Positions 32,404-42,145 are shown, numbered from the stretch's first letter. The stretch is DNA of 64,000 bases from Streptomyces sp. NBC_01264 (GCF_026340675.1 NZ_JAPEOX010000001.1:6014001-6078000); one strand, 5' to 3'. The notes: a model not told the origin generated them from the letters alone. Numbers and translations are program-made.

Positions 32404-33450
32404 GTGTCCGTCACCCAGGTCGCCGCCTACGCCGCTCCCGCGCCCAAGGCCCCGCTGGAGCGCATCACCGTCCCGCGCCGTCCGGTCGGCGCGCACGACG
32501 TCCTCATCGACATCAAGTTCGCCGGCATCTGCCACTCCGACATCCACCAGGTCACCGACGGCTGGGGCGAGGGCATCTACCCCATGGTCCCGGGCCACGA
32601 GATCGCCGGTGTCGTCACCGAGGTCGGCCCCGGGGTCACCAAGTTCGCGGTCGGCGACCGGGTCGGCGTCGGCTGCTTCGTCGACTCCTGCCGCGAGTGC
32701 GAGCAGTGCCTCGCCGGGCAAGAGCAGTACTGCGCCAAGGGCATGACCGGCACGTACAACGCCCTCGACAAGAACGGCGAGCCCACGTACGGCGGTTACT
32801 CCACGCACGTCGTCGTCGACGAGAACTACACCGTCCGCATCCCCGACGCCCTCCCCCTCGACATCGCCGCCCCGCTGCTGTGCGCCGGCATCACCCTCTA
32901 CTCGCCGCTCAAGCACTGGCAGGCCGGCCCCGGCAAGCAGGTCGCGATCGTCGGCCTCGGCGGCCTCGGCCACATGGGTGTCAAGATCGCCCACGCGCTC
33001 GGCGCCGAGGTCACCGTCCTATCCCAGACCCTGCGCAAGCAGGAGGACGGGCTCAAGCTGGGCGCCGACCACTTCTACGCCACGAACGACGAGGCCACCT
33101 TCAAGGAGCTGGCCGGCCGCTTCGACCTGATCGTGTCCACCGTCTCCGCGCCGCTCGCGCTCGACGCCTACCTGGGCCTGCTCAAGGTGGACGGGGCCCT
33201 GGTGAACGTCGGCGCCCCGGAGGAGCCGGTCTCGCTGAACCTGTTCTCCCTCATCGGCGGCCGCAGGACGCTGGCCGGCTCGGCGATCGGCGGGATCGCC
33301 GAGACGCAGGAGATGCTCGACTTCTGCGCCGAGCACGGGCTCGGTTCGGACATCGAGGTGATCCGTGCCGAGGAGGTCAACGAGGCCTACGTGCGCGTCC
33401 AGTCGGGCGACGTCCGCTACCGCTTCGTCATCGACACCTCGACCATCTGA
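32404..33450 (+). CDS. Zinc-dependent alcohol dehydrogenase
   Basis: 348 residues, GTG start after GAGGAGCC. MDR fold of the AdhA / cinnamyl-alcohol type. Catalytic zinc ligands are in GICHSDIH and GHEIAG; the structural zinc Cys cluster is [18 protein letters not shown](P) loop [12 protein letters not shown]. It interconverts alcohols or aldehydes, probably with NADPH given the family, but cofactor choice is not certain. The iteron array and the divergent XRE regulator suggest induction by a ligand. Confidence 0.9.
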   Translation: MSVTQVAAYAAPAPKAPLERITVPRRPVGAHDVLIDIKFAGICHSDIHQVTDGWGEGIYPMVPGHEIAGVVTEVGPGVTKFAVGDRVGVGCFVDSCRECEQCLAGQEQYCAKGMTGTYNALDKNGEPTYGGYSTHVVVDENYTVRIPDALPLDIAAPLLCAGITLYSPLKHWQAGPGKQVAIVGLGGLGHMGVKIAHALGAEVTVLSQTLRKQEDGLKLGADHFYATNDEATFKELAGRFDLIVSTVSAPLALDAYLGLLKVDGALVNVGAPEEPVSLNLFSLIGGRRTLAGSAIGGIAETQEMLDFCAEHGLGSDIEVIRAEEVNEAYVRVQSGDVRYRFVIDTSTI

Positions 33451-33617
33451 CCGGCGCCTGACGGCGGCCCCCCGGGTGCACGTCACCCCGGGGGCCGCCG
33501 TCGCACGCCTGCCGTCGCACGCCTGCCGTCACACGCTTTTCATGCCCCGTGCATGGTCCCGGCGGCCGTCCGCGCGGACGATCTTCCCATCAGCCTTCTG
33601 CCACCGGGGAGTTCGAG

Positions 33618-35816
33618 ATGTCCAGCCGCCGCCATTTCCTCGCGGGGTCCGCGGCCGCCGCCGTAGGCCTCGCGGCCCTCCCGCAGGCCGTCCAGCCGGC
33701 GCGGGCGGCCGCCGCCGGGACCCCGGCGGGGGCGGAGGCCGGGGCCGAGGGGCCGCCGAACCTCGTGGTGATCCTGGCCGACGATCTGGGCTACGGCGAC
33801 CTGGGCGCGTACGGCCAGAAGCTGATCACCACCCCGCGCATCGACCAACTGGCCGCCGAGGGGCTCCGGTTCACCGACGCCTACGCCGCGGCCGCCGTCT
33901 GCGCGCCCTCCCGCGCCGCGCTGCTGACCGGCCTGCACACCGGCCACGCCGCCGTCCGGGCCAACCCCTCCAGCGGCGGCCAGGGCAGCCTCGGAGCGGG
34001 CGACACCACCTTCGCGGAGGTGCTCCGGGCACGCGGGTACCGTACGGGCCTCTTCGGCAAGTGGGGCTTCGGACCCGAGGCCGGGGACCAGCCGAGCCAC
34101 CCGTCCGCGCGCGGCTTCGAGGAGTTCTACGGATACATCGACCACGGGCACGCCCACCAGTACTACCCGGCGTACCTCTGGAACGGCAACGCCAAGGAGA
34201 CCGTCCCGACGGGCACCTTCGCCCCCGACGCGATCGCCGCGCGCGCCCTCGGCTTCATCGACGCCCACGCCGCCGGCCCCGCCCCCTTCCTGCTCTTCCT
34301 CACCCCGAACCTCCCGCACGCCCCGAGCGAGATCCCCGACGCGAGCGCCTACGCCTCCCAGCCCTGGACTCAGGCGAACAAAGCGCACGCGGCGCAGATC
34401 AGCCTCCTCGACGCGCAGGTCGGCGCGGTCGTGGACCGGCTGAAGGCGCGGGGCGTCGCCGAGCGCACGGTCGTCCTGGTGGCCTCCGACAACGGCCCGC
34501 ACGAGGAGGGCGGGGTGAACCCGGACCTCTTCGACGCCAACGGCCCGCTGCGCGGCTACAAGCGCAACCTGTACGAGGGCGGCGTCCGCGTCCCCCTCGT
34601 CGCCTGGTCCCCGGGCCGGATCGCCGCCGGCACCACCAGCGCCCGCCCCACCCCGCTCTACGACCTCCTGCCCACCCTCGCCGACCTGGCGGGCGGCGCC
34701 CCGGCCCCCTCCGACATCGACGGGCTCTCGGCGGCCCCCGTCCTGAACGGCGCCCCGGCTCTCGCCCCGGTCCACGACCACCTGTACTGGTACCGGGACG
34801 AGCAGGGCGTCACGAGCCGGGCCAACGCGCAGGACGGCGGCCGGGCGAAGCAGGTCGCGGAGGCCATCCGCAAGGACCGGTGGAAGGCCGTACGGTTCGC
34901 GCCGGCGCGGGACCGGACCGTACCGGACGCGCAGTGGCGGTTCGAGCTCTACGACCTCACGGCGGACCTCGCCGAGCAGCGCGACGTGGCGGCGGCGAAC
35001 CCGTCGGTGGTGGCCTCCCTCACCGCCGCGCTGCGCGCCTCCTGGGCGGACACCTACGTACGCCGCCCCTGGGGCCTGACCACGACCGCCGACCCCTCCG
35101 CCGGATCGCTCACCACCACCCTGGCCAACGGCACGGCCCGCCCCTGGGCGGACGCCCGGGTGTCGCTGGACGTCCCGGCGGGCTGGACCGCGACCCCGGC
35201 GGGCCCCGCCACGGCCGCCTCCCTTGCCCCGGGAGCGTCCCTGACGACGGTGTGGACCCTGACCGTCCCGCAGGGGGCCGGGCCCGCCACCCTCACGGCG
35301 TCGGCCACGGCGGGCGGCTCCGCCTTCACCGCGCGGACCCCGTACGCCCCGCTGCCGGCCCCGCCCACGCGGGACAGCTACCTCAGCGACCTTCCCTGGG
35401 TCTCGGCGGCCAACGGCTGGGGCCCGGTGGAGATCGACCGCTCCAACGGCAAGCAGGCGGCGGGCGACGGCACCCCGATCGCCTTCGGCGGGGTCAGTCA
35501 CGCGAAGGGCCTCGGCGTGCACGCCCCGTCGGAGATCGTCTACCACCTGGGCGGCCGCGGGAACCGCTTCACGGCCCTGGTCGGCATCGACGACTTCTCG
35601 AAGAAGCAGTCGGCGTCCGGAGCCACCCGCGCGACCGTGCGCGGCGACGGCCGGATCCTCGCCACGACGGGCACCCTGACCGGCGCCTCGGGCCCCACGG
35701 CCCTCGACGTGGACGTCCGCGGCATCCGCCTCCTCCACCTGGTGGTGGAGGACGCCAACGCCAACTCGGCCTTCGACCACACCTCGTGGGCGTCGGCGCG
35801 GGTGACGGTGGTCTGA
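33618..35816 (+). CDS. Tat-exported sulfatase with NPCBM domain
   Basis: 732 residues from the ATG at 33618. Tat signal SRRHFLAGSAAAAVG. Sulfatase domain: metal Asp pair ILADDLGYGD; formylglycine site CAPSRAALLTG (Cys oxidised to formylglycine); SDNGPHEEGG. About residues 485-590 form a NEW3-like beta domain, and residues 595-732 an NPCBM carbohydrate-binding domain (GWGPVEIDRSNG, GLGVHAPSEI). It would remove sulfate from a polysaccharide outside the cell. The maturase is not in this window. Confidence 0.9.
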   Translation: MSSRRHFLAGSAAAAVGLAALPQAVQPARAAAAGTPAGAEAGAEGPPNLVVILADDLGYGDLGAYGQKLITTPRIDQLAAEGLRFTDAYAAAAVCAPSRAALLTGLHTGHAAVRANPSSGGQGSLGAGDTTFAEVLRARGYRTGLFGKWGFGPEAGDQPSHPSARGFEEFYGYIDHGHAHQYYPAYLWNGNAKETVPTGTFAPDAIAARALGFIDAHAAGPAPFLLFLTPNLPHAPSEIPDASAYASQPWTQANKAHAAQISLLDAQVGAVVDRLKARGVAERTVVLVASDNGPHEEGGVNPDLFDANGPLRGYKRNLYEGGVRVPLVAWSPGRIAAGTTSARPTPLYDLLPTLADLAGGAPAPSDIDGLSAAPVLNGAPALAPVHDHLYWYRDEQGVTSRANAQDGGRAKQVAEAIRKDRWKAVRFAPARDRTVPDAQWRFELYDLTADLAEQRDVAAANPSVVASLTAALRASWADTYVRRPWGLTTTADPSAGSLTTTLANGTARPWADARVSLDVPAGWTATPAGPATAASLAPGASLTTVWTLTVPQGAGPATLTASATAGGSAFTARTPYAPLPAPPTRDSYLSDLPWVSAANGWGPVEIDRSNGKQAAGDGTPIAFGGVSHAKGLGVHAPSEIVYHLGGRGNRFTALVGIDDFSKKQSASGATRATVRGDGRILATTGTLTGASGPTALDVDVRGIRLLHLVVEDANANSAFDHTSWASARVTVV

Positions 35817-35835
35817 CGGCGGCCCCGGAATGAAG

Positions 35836-35876
35836 GGAGCCCCGGACCCCCGCACGCGGCGGGGGTCCGGGGCTCC
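35836..35876. terminator. Perfect 18-bp stem, 5-base loop
   Basis: Arms 35836-35853 and 35859-35876 are exact complements. It lies between the convergent sulfatase and msrA genes. Confidence 0.75.
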
Positions 35877-35890
35877 GGTCGTGGTGCCGG

Positions 35891-36556
35891 TCAGCCGTCG
35901 GCGCGGGCCACGCCGATCGGGCAGGAGACGCCCGTGCCGCCGATGCCGCAGTAGCCGCCGGGGTTCTTGTCCAGGTACTGCTGGTGGTACGCCTCTGCGG
36001 GCCAGAAGGGGCGCTCCGACGCCGGGAGGACGGCCGTGGCGATCGTGCCGTGGCCGGCGGCGGTCAGGACGCGCTGGTAGGCCTCGCGGGAGGCTTCGGC
36101 GGTGGCCTGGGCGGCGGGGGAGTGGGTGTAGACCGCCGAGCGGTACTGGGTGCCCACGTCGTTGCCCTGGCGGAAGCCCTGGGTGGGGTCGTGGGACTCC
36201 CAGAAGAGCTTCAGCAGGGCTTCGTAGGAGACCAGCGTCGGGTCGAAGACGACCCGGACCACCTCGGTGTGGCCGGTGCCGCCCGAGCAGACCTCTTCGT
36301 AGGTCGGGTTCTCGGTGAACCCGCCCTGGTAGCCGGCCAGGGTGGTCCACACCCCCGGGGTCTGCCAGAACTTGCGCTCGGCGCCCCAGAAACAGCCGAG
36401 GCCGAAGTCCGCGACCTCCAGATGGGCGGGGTACGGGCCCGCGAGGGGGTTGCCGAGCACGGTGTGCACGGCGGGCAGACCGAAGAGCGGCTCCGCGCGG
36501 CCGGTCAGGGCTTCCTCGCGGGTGGGGAGCTCGGGCGTGCGGCGGTACGAGAACAT
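35891..36556 (-). CDS. msrA: Peptide methionine sulfoxide reductase A
   Basis: 221 residues, ATG at 36556 with AAGGAGGG 6 bases upstream. Catalytic motif [14 protein letters not shown], substrate motif [19 protein letters not shown], and C-terminal resolving Cys in [13 protein letters not shown]. It reduces Met-S-sulfoxide in damaged proteins. The N-terminal extension of about 45 residues is usual in Streptomyces. Confidence 0.95.
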   Translation of the reverse strand: MFSYRRTPELPTREEALTGRAEPLFGLPAVHTVLGNPLAGPYPAHLEVADFGLGCFWGAERKFWQTPGVWTTLAGYQGGFTENPTYEEVCSGGTGHTEVVRVVFDPTLVSYEALLKLFWESHDPTQGFRQGNDVGTQYRSAVYTHSPAAQATAEASREAYQRVLTAAGHGTIATAVLPASERPFWPAEAYHQQYLDKNPGGYCGIGGTGVSCPIGVARADG

Positions 36557-36614
36557 GGATTCCCTCCTTGTGGTCTACCGGCAACGGCGGACGGGGGGCC
36601 GGGATTCCCCGGGC

Positions 36615-36682
36615 CGTCGCCGGACGGAGTCCGGCGCAGCGGCCCGAAGCCCGCGCAGCGGTGCGAGGGGCGCGTCGGGAAG
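36615..36682. repeat. Dispersed intergenic repeat, copy 2
   Basis: Nearly identical to 6827-6890: the same first 28 bases including the CGCCGGAC-GGA-GTCCGGCG hairpin, then about 90 percent match to the end. It lies just after the stop of the next minus-strand gene, the same relation copy 1 has to its neighbour. Confidence 0.75.
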
Positions 36683-36685
36683 GAG

Positions 36686-37792
36686 TCAGTGCGGGAGCGT
36701 CGCCGGGGAGCCGCCGTTGGCCTCGTAGCCGGCCACCGCCAGGGCGCGGTAGATCGCGTACGAGGCGGCCGGGTCCGGGTCGGCGGACCAGGGGAGGGCG
36801 CCGACGTAGCCGTCGACGTGGCGGATCTGGTCCATCGCCTCCGCCCAGCGCTCCCCGCCGACCAGGAAGAGGATGAGCAGGTGGCGCACGTGCGCCAGCA
36901 TCGGGTCGTCGGGACGCGCGCTGTGCACCGCGTACAGCGCGCCCTCCACCGCCCGGGTCACGGACGCGCTCTGGTGGAAGCTGCGGATCAGGACCACGTC
37001 CGGGACGTGCTCGTAGAGCGCGAAGAGCGGCAGCGCCGCCAGCAGGGAGCCCCGCGGGGCACGGGCCGCCGCGTGGTGGGTGAAGGCGTCGGCCTTCTCC
37101 CGGGAGCCGTGCCACTTCTCGCACCAGTAGTTCAGCGCCGCCAGGTGCGCGCCCATGTGCTGGGGCGCCCGGTCGATGATCTTCGCCCACAGGGCGTCGT
37201 ACTCGGGCTCGGAGTAGTGCAGCATGCGAGCCACGGACAGCTCGATGATGTACGGCACCGGGTCGCCCGGGGCCAGCAGCGCGGCCTTGTGGCAGGACTC
37301 CCGGGCCTCCTCCGCGATGATCCGTACGTCGGCCTCGCTCATGCCCTCCGGACGCCGCCACATCTGCTGCGCCAGCAGCTCGGCGTGCACCTGCGCACCG
37401 GCCGCGTCCTTCGGCGCCTCCAGCCGCCACGCCTTCAGCCACGCGGCCCCGGCCCCGGGCTCCTGGGAGAGCTCCAGCGCCGCCGAGCCGGCGAAGGCCT
37501 GCACGCGCTGCCAGCGCACCTCGCCCTCCCGGGGGGTGCCGGCCAGCAGCTGGGAGGCGGCCTGCCACTGCCCGGTGCGCCGCACGTGGTCGAGGGCGTC
37601 CATCAGGTCCTGGTCGGGGCCGGGGATCCGGACGTCGAGCTCCTCCTGCAGGGCGAATCCGTAGGCCGCCGGGTCGGCGGCGTCCGGGCTCCCGGGCTCG
37701 ACCAGGCGCAGTCCGCCGCGCCTGCGCCGCAGGATCGGTGAGAGGGCGGCGAAGAGCAGACCCATCGCGAGCAGGAACCACAGAATCTCCAT
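36686..37792 (-). CDS. Membrane-anchored helical-repeat protein
   Basis: 368 residues from the ATG at 37792. One N-terminal TM helix (ILWFLLAMGLLFAALSPIL) is followed by RRRR, so the bulk (340 residues) is cytoplasmic. The rest is mostly amphipathic helix pairs resembling TPR units, such as ALDHVRRTGQWQAASQLLAG and PQHMGAHLAALNYWCEKW. No enzyme motif. Orthologues sit beside metB in other Streptomyces. Possibly a scaffold; function not known. Confidence 0.7.
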   Translation of the reverse strand: MEILWFLLAMGLLFAALSPILRRRRGGLRLVEPGSPDAADPAAYGFALQEELDVRIPGPDQDLMDALDHVRRTGQWQAASQLLAGTPREGEVRWQRVQAFAGSAALELSQEPGAGAAWLKAWRLEAPKDAAGAQVHAELLAQQMWRRPEGMSEADVRIIAEEARESCHKAALLAPGDPVPYIIELSVARMLHYSEPEYDALWAKIIDRAPQHMGAHLAALNYWCEKWHGSREKADAFTHHAAARAPRGSLLAALPLFALYEHVPDVVLIRSFHQSASVTRAVEGALYAVHSARPDDPMLAHVRHLLILFLVGGERWAEAMDQIRHVDGYVGALPWSADPDPAASYAIYRALAVAGYEANGGSPATLPH

Positions 37793-37917
37793 GACCCCAG
37801 CGAACCAGACCGACCCGTCCGAAAGCCAATAGGAGGCAAAGAGACCGGGGGAGGGGACCGTCGGGCACGTGCCCCCGCACGCCCCGGGGCGGGGCCGCGG
37901 CGGGGTCGGACGGGGCA

Positions 37918-37923
37918 TAGCAT
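37918..37923 (+). promoter_or_regulatory. -10 box TAGCAT, 6 bases before the ATG at 37930
   Basis: TANNNT hexamer at leaderless spacing before metB. Confidence 0.5.
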
Positions 37924-37929
37924 CGAGCC

Positions 37930-39087
37930 ATGAGCGACGACAGCCACGAGCACCAGAGCTTCGAGACCCGTGCCATCCACGCGGGCAATACGGCGGACCC
38001 CCTGACCGGCGCGGTCGTGCCCCCGATCTACCAGGTGTCCACGTACAAGCAGGACGGCGTCGGCGGACTGCGCGGCGGTTACGAGTACAGCCGCAGCGGC
38101 AACCCGACCCGTACCGCACTGGAGGAGAACCTCGCGGCGCTGGAGGGCGGCCGGCGCGGCCTCGCCTTCGCGTCCGGGCTCGCCGCCGAGGACTGCCTGC
38201 TGCGTACGCTGCTCTCCCCGGGCGACCACGTGGTCATCCCGAACGACGCCTACGGCGGCACCTTCCGCCTCTTCGCGAAGGTCGTCTCCCGCTGGGGCGT
38301 CGAGTGGTCGGTCGCCGACACCTCCGACCCGGCTTCGGTGCGCGCGGCGATCACCCCGAAGACCAAGGCCATCTGGGTCGAGACCCCCTCCAACCCGCTG
38401 CTCGGCATCACGGACATCGCCGTCGTCGCCGACATCGCGCGGACGGCCGGCGCCAAGCTGGTCGTGGACAACACCTTCGCGTCCCCCTACCTGCAGCAGC
38501 CCCTCGCGCTCGGCGCGGACGTGGTCGTGCACTCGCTGACCAAATACATGGGCGGTCACTCCGACGTCGTGGGCGGTGCGCTCGTCGCCGCCGACGCGGC
38601 CCTGGGCGAGGAACTGGCCTACCACCAGAACGCCATGGGCGCGGTGGCGGGGCCCTTCGACTCGTGGCTGGTGCTGCGCGGCATCAAGACCCTGGCCGTC
38701 CGCATGGACCGGCACGCGGAGAACGCGGGCAAGATCGCCGAGATGCTGGTCCGTCACCCCAAGGTGCACACGGTCCTCTACCCGGGCCTGCCCGAGCACC
38801 CGGGCCACGAGATCGCCGCCAAGCAGATGCGCAACTTCGGCGGCATGATCTCCTTCCGGGTCACCGGTGGCGAGGAGGAGGCCGTCGCGCTCTGCGGCCG
38901 GACCAAGATCTTCACCCTGGGCGAGTCCCTCGGCGGCGTCGAGTCCCTCATCGAGCACCCGGGCCGCATGACCCACGCCTCGGTGGCCGGCTCGGCCCTG
39001 GAGGTCCCGGGCGACCTGGTCCGCCTGTCGGTCGGCATCGAGAACGCCGACGATCTGCTGGCCGACCTCGCGCAGGCGCTGGGCTAG
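37930..39087 (+). CDS. metB: Cystathionine gamma-synthase / gamma-lyase family
   Basis: 385 residues. PLP fold-type I: YEYSRSGNPTR, FASGLAAEDC, VETPSNPLL, VVDNTFASPYLQQPL and the PLP Lys in VVHSLTKYMGGHSD. The end, SLGGVESLIEHPGRMTHAS, is the family's substrate-binding segment. It joins O-acylhomoserine and cysteine, or splits cystathionine; the two activities cannot be told apart from sequence alone. Start supported by the -10 box. Confidence 0.9.
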   Translation: MSDDSHEHQSFETRAIHAGNTADPLTGAVVPPIYQVSTYKQDGVGGLRGGYEYSRSGNPTRTALEENLAALEGGRRGLAFASGLAAEDCLLRTLLSPGDHVVIPNDAYGGTFRLFAKVVSRWGVEWSVADTSDPASVRAAITPKTKAIWVETPSNPLLGITDIAVVADIARTAGAKLVVDNTFASPYLQQPLALGADVVVHSLTKYMGGHSDVVGGALVAADAALGEELAYHQNAMGAVAGPFDSWLVLRGIKTLAVRMDRHAENAGKIAEMLVRHPKVHTVLYPGLPEHPGHEIAAKQMRNFGGMISFRVTGGEEEAVALCGRTKIFTLGESLGGVESLIEHPGRMTHASVAGSALEVPGDLVRLSVGIENADDLLADLAQALG

Positions 39088-39130
39088 CCGACCGGCAGGA
39101 GCAAGCCGTACGGGATCTCCCCGTCCCCGT

Positions 39131-39373
39131 TCACCAGGGCGGGGAGACCTCGGCCGAAGGCGTCGACCAGGCGCCGGTCAGCGAGGCCCACACCACGAAG
39201 GCCACCACCGCCGCCCACAGCAGGGCCCAGCCGGCCCGTCGCAGGGCCCTGCGGCGGCGCAGCAGCCGGTCGCCGCGCGCGGCCGCGCCCGCCGCGAGAT
39301 CGGGCGGCACCGCCGGGTAAGGCCCCTCCAGAAGCCGCCTGACCTGGGCTTCGCCGGGCTCGGGGCGGTTCAC
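39131..39373 (-). CDS. Small one-helix membrane protein coupled to a sigma-like gene
   Basis: 80 residues, GTG start at 39373 overlapping the stop of the upstream gene by GTGA. Residues 1-48 are soluble and charged; one TM helix (AGWALLWAAVVAFVVWASLTG) is followed by a short outside tail. The soluble part begins RPEPGEAQVRRLLEG. Position and size fit a membrane partner or anti-sigma-like protein, but no anti-sigma domain is recognisable. Confidence 0.6.
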   Translation of the reverse strand: MNRPEPGEAQVRRLLEGPYPAVPPDLAAGAAARGDRLLRRRRALRRAGWALLWAAVVAFVVWASLTGAWSTPSAEVSPPW

Positions 39374-39873
39374 GCCGCCTCCCGGTGTCGAGGGTCCGGC
39401 CCTGACCCGGTGGTGGCCGCGGGGGCCGCGCGCAGCCGGGCGACGGCCCGGTCGCACAGGGTCCGCACCCGCTCGGGCGTCAGCCCCAGCTGCGCGGCCG
39501 TGACCTCCTCCGCGACCCCTTCGTAGAGCCGCAGCACCACGACGAGCCGCTCCAGCGGGGTCAGCCGGCCCAGCACCCCGCTGCCCCCGTGGTGGCGGCG
39601 GCCGGTGTGGGCGAAGGCGGCGCACAGCTCCTGGCGGGTGTGGTCGTACGGGTCGTCCCCGCGCAGCCTGCGCCAGTTCGCGTACGTACGGGCCAGCGCG
39701 GTGGCGAGCAGTGCGCGCGCGGCGGGTGCTCCGGCGGTGGCCGAAGCTTCGGCCGCGGGCGTCGCGGGCTCCGCCGTCAGCAGGATCGCGACGCGCAGGA
39801 GCCGCCCCGCCGCGCCCGCGACGAAGGCCTCGAACTCCGCGTAGGGGCCCGGCCCGTGGTCCACAGTCCACAT
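39370..39873 (-). CDS. SigE-family sigma factor-like protein
   Basis: 167 residues, ATG at 39873. Weakened region 2 (FEAFVAGAAGRLLRVAILLT, TALARTYANWRRLRGDDP) has an Ala/Pro-rich insert where helix 2.2 would be. Region 4 is clear: LTPLERLVVVLRLYEGVAEE followed by TAAQLGLTPERVRTLCDRAV. It resembles the SigE/SigL family, as does sigQ in this window. Whether it still binds core polymerase is doubtful given the divergence of region 2. Translationally coupled to the small membrane protein. Confidence 0.6.
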   Translation of the reverse strand: MWTVDHGPGPYAEFEAFVAGAAGRLLRVAILLTAEPATPAAEASATAGAPAARALLATALARTYANWRRLRGDDPYDHTRQELCAAFAHTGRRHHGGSGVLGRLTPLERLVVVLRLYEGVAEEVTAAQLGLTPERVRTLCDRAVARLRAAPAATTGSGPDPRHREAA

Positions 39874-39937
39874 AGTGCGGCCGGAGGGACCGCCTCGGAA
39901 GGGGTCGGGAGCCAGTCGGGCCCGGGCGGGCCCGGTG

Positions 39938-40471
39938 TCAGGAGGCGGGGCCGGCCTCGGACCCGGGCTCGGCGCCGGCCGACATCAGCTCGGACAGCGA
40001 GACGTTGAAACGGGTCAGCAGACCGGTGAACGCCTCGCGCTCCTCCGCCTCCCAGCCGTCCGTCACCCGGGCCATCAGCTCGCGCCGCGAGGAGCGGACC
40101 TCCTCCAGCCGCGCCAGCCCGCGCGGGGACAGCGCGAGCACCACGGCCCGGCCGTCCTCGGGGTGCGAGGTCCGCTTGACCAGGCCGCTGTCGACGAGCG
40201 GGGCGACCTGGCGGGTGACCGTGGAGGAGTCGATGCCCATGCCGCCGGCGAGCGCCTTCACGCCCATCGGGCCTTCCAGGTCGAGCCGGTTCAGCAGCAG
40301 GTAGGCGGCCCGGTCCATGGAGTTGCGGGCCTGGCCGACCCCGCCCAGGCGGGTCTGCTCGGCGCGCCGGGCGAAGACCGCCACCTGGTGCTGGAGCGCG
40401 TCGAGGAGTCCGGCTTCGGCGGGCGCGCCGGCCGGCGCGGGCAGGTCGGAACTGGCCGGGGTGGAGGGCAT
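39938..40471 (-). CDS. MarR-family regulator
   Basis: 177 residues from the ATG at 40471; an ATG at 40492 is possible. Winged helix at about 60-130: LNRLDLEGPMGVKALAGGMG, DSSTVTRQVAPLVDSGLV, SHPEDGRAVVLALSPRG. It is divergent from ilvA across a 264-base gap that holds two adjacent 9-base repeats (40535-40552), a possible operator. Ligand unknown. Confidence 0.85.
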   Translation of the reverse strand: MPSTPASSDLPAPAGAPAEAGLLDALQHQVAVFARRAEQTRLGGVGQARNSMDRAAYLLLNRLDLEGPMGVKALAGGMGIDSSTVTRQVAPLVDSGLVKRTSHPEDGRAVVLALSPRGLARLEEVRSSRRELMARVTDGWEAEEREAFTGLLTRFNVSLSELMSAGAEPGSEAGPAS

Positions 40472-40534
40472 GGCCGTGGGCTCTCTTCGCATGGGGCCGA
40501 CAAGGATGGGGGACAGAGTACGCGGCCGTGCGAC

Positions 40535-40552
40535 GGCTCGTACGCCTCGTAC
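40535..40552. promoter_or_regulatory. Adjacent 9-bp repeats GGCTCGTAC / GCCTCGTAC
   Basis: Two 9-base units, 8 of 9 identical, in the control region between the MarR gene and ilvA. Possible operator; the spacing of one unit per helix turn minus one is short for a dimer site. Confidence 0.3.
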
Positions 40553-40735
40553 AAGAACTGATACGGCAGCGGTGAAACGGCGACTACGAGCCGTCCCGCA
40601 TGGCGAGATATCGCCGCTCCGGCGCGCCGCCCGCCCGGCTCCCGCACTGGCTGTGTACCCGGGCGCACCCGCCGCGCTCACCCGTCCCGCCCAGCACGGC
40701 GGAGCGCGCGACGGGCCGGCTGCGAGACTGGCCGT

Positions 40736-41968
40736 ATGAACTACCGCGTGCCGCAGCCCGTCCCGCAGGTCATCCTCGACGACATCCGGGGGGCCCAGAA
40801 GATGCTCTCCGGCGTCTCCCGGGTGACCGCGATGGAGGGCAGCCGGTACCTCTCCAGCCTCACCGGCTCCCCGGTCCACTTCAAGTGCGAGAACCTCCAG
40901 CGCACCGGCTCCTTCAAGCTGCGCGGGGCGTACGTGCGCATCGCGGGCCTGCGCCCCGAGCAGCGGGCCGCCGGGGTCGTCGCCGCCAGCGCGGGCAACC
41001 ACGCCCAGGGCGTGGCCCTGGCCTCCTCCCTCCTCGGGGTCCGCTCGACCGTGTTCATGCCGGTCGGGGCGCCCCTGCCGAAGGTGGCCGCGACCCAGGA
41101 CTACGGGGCCGAGGTGCGGATGCACGGGCAGGTCGTGGACGAGACGCTGGCCGCGGCCCAGGAGTACGCGGACCGCACGGGCGCGGTGTTCATCCACCCC
41201 TTCGACCACCGCGACATCATCGCGGGCCAGGGCACGGTCGGCCTGGAGATCCTGGAGCAGTGCCCCGAGGTGCGCACGATCCTGGTCGGCATCGGCGGCG
41301 GCGGGCTCGCCGCCGGGATGGCGGTCGCGGTGAAGGCGCTGCGCCCCGACGTCCGGGTGATCGGGGTCCAGGCGGCGGGCGCGGCCGCGTACCCGCCCTC
41401 GCTCAAGGTCGGGCACCCGGTGTCCATCGACAACCCGAACACGATGGCGGACGGCATCAAGGTGGGCCGGCCCGGCGACATCCCCTTCAAAATCATTGGC
41501 GAGCTGCTCGACGACGTCCGTACGGTGTCCGAAGACGCGCTCTCCAGCGCGCTGTTGCTCTGCCTGGAACGGGCGAAGATGGTGGTCGAGCCGGCCGGGT
41601 GCAGCCCGGTGGCCGCCCTGCTGAGCGAGCCCGAACGGTACGGGGACGGCCCGGTGGTGGCCGTGCTGTCCGGCGGCAACATCGATCCGCTGCTCCTGCA
41701 GCGGATCCTGCGCCACGGCATGGCGGCCGCCGGCCGCTACCTGTCGCTGCGGCTGCGGGTGACCGACCGGCCGGGGGCCCTGGCCGGTCTGCTGGGGGAG
41801 TTGTCAGTGGTGGATGCGAACGTGTTGGACGTGAGCCACGTGCGGACCGATCCGCGCCTGGGGCTCACGGAGGTGGAGGTGGAGCTGCACCTGGAGACGA
41901 AGGGGCCGAAGCACTGCGCGGACGTCGCGCGGGCGCTGCACGGCGCGGGGTACACGGTGATGAGCTAG
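40736..41968 (+). CDS. ilvA: Threonine ammonia-lyase
   Basis: 410 residues. PLP enzyme: Lys in QRTGSFKLRGAYV, phosphate loop VGIGGGGLAAGMA, ASAGNHAQGVA. A C-terminal ACT domain (about 335-410: LRLRVTDRPGALAGLLGELS) marks the short type with one regulatory domain. It deaminates threonine to 2-oxobutanoate, for isoleucine synthesis (biosynthetic) or threonine use (catabolic); the length fits the catabolic-like form common in Streptomyces. GAGACT 6 bases before the ATG may be a -10 box. Confidence 0.9.
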   Translation: MNYRVPQPVPQVILDDIRGAQKMLSGVSRVTAMEGSRYLSSLTGSPVHFKCENLQRTGSFKLRGAYVRIAGLRPEQRAAGVVAASAGNHAQGVALASSLLGVRSTVFMPVGAPLPKVAATQDYGAEVRMHGQVVDETLAAAQEYADRTGAVFIHPFDHRDIIAGQGTVGLEILEQCPEVRTILVGIGGGGLAAGMAVAVKALRPDVRVIGVQAAGAAAYPPSLKVGHPVSIDNPNTMADGIKVGRPGDIPFKIIGELLDDVRTVSEDALSSALLLCLERAKMVVEPAGCSPVAALLSEPERYGDGPVVAVLSGGNIDPLLLQRILRHGMAAAGRYLSLRLRVTDRPGALAGLLGELSVVDANVLDVSHVRTDPRLGLTEVEVELHLETKGPKHCADVARALHGAGYTVMS

Positions 41969-42025
41969 CGCGCTCACCCCCTCGGGGCGGCACCCCCGGG
42001 ATGACACTCCCCGATCCGGTGGCGA

Positions 42026-42045
42026 GACGCGATATGACGCGATAC
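42026..42045. promoter_or_regulatory. 10-bp tandem repeat GACGCGATA(T/C)
   Basis: Two directly adjacent 10-base copies, one helix turn apart, about 100 bases before the ABC operon. Possible operator. Confidence 0.35.
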
Positions 42046-42145
42046 GGTGTCGCCCGTTCGGCCGAGCGAGGTCGGCTCGGCGCCCATAGGATTCGCGTAG
42101 GAATGTCACGATTCAACCGGTTCGATTCGCACTGGGAGCACCCAT

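Noticed and set aside
33540..37988. 1482-codon open frame on the minus strand
   Set aside because: It runs antisense through the sulfatase and msrA and is Arg/Gly/Pro-rich with no domain; such frames are common at this GC content.
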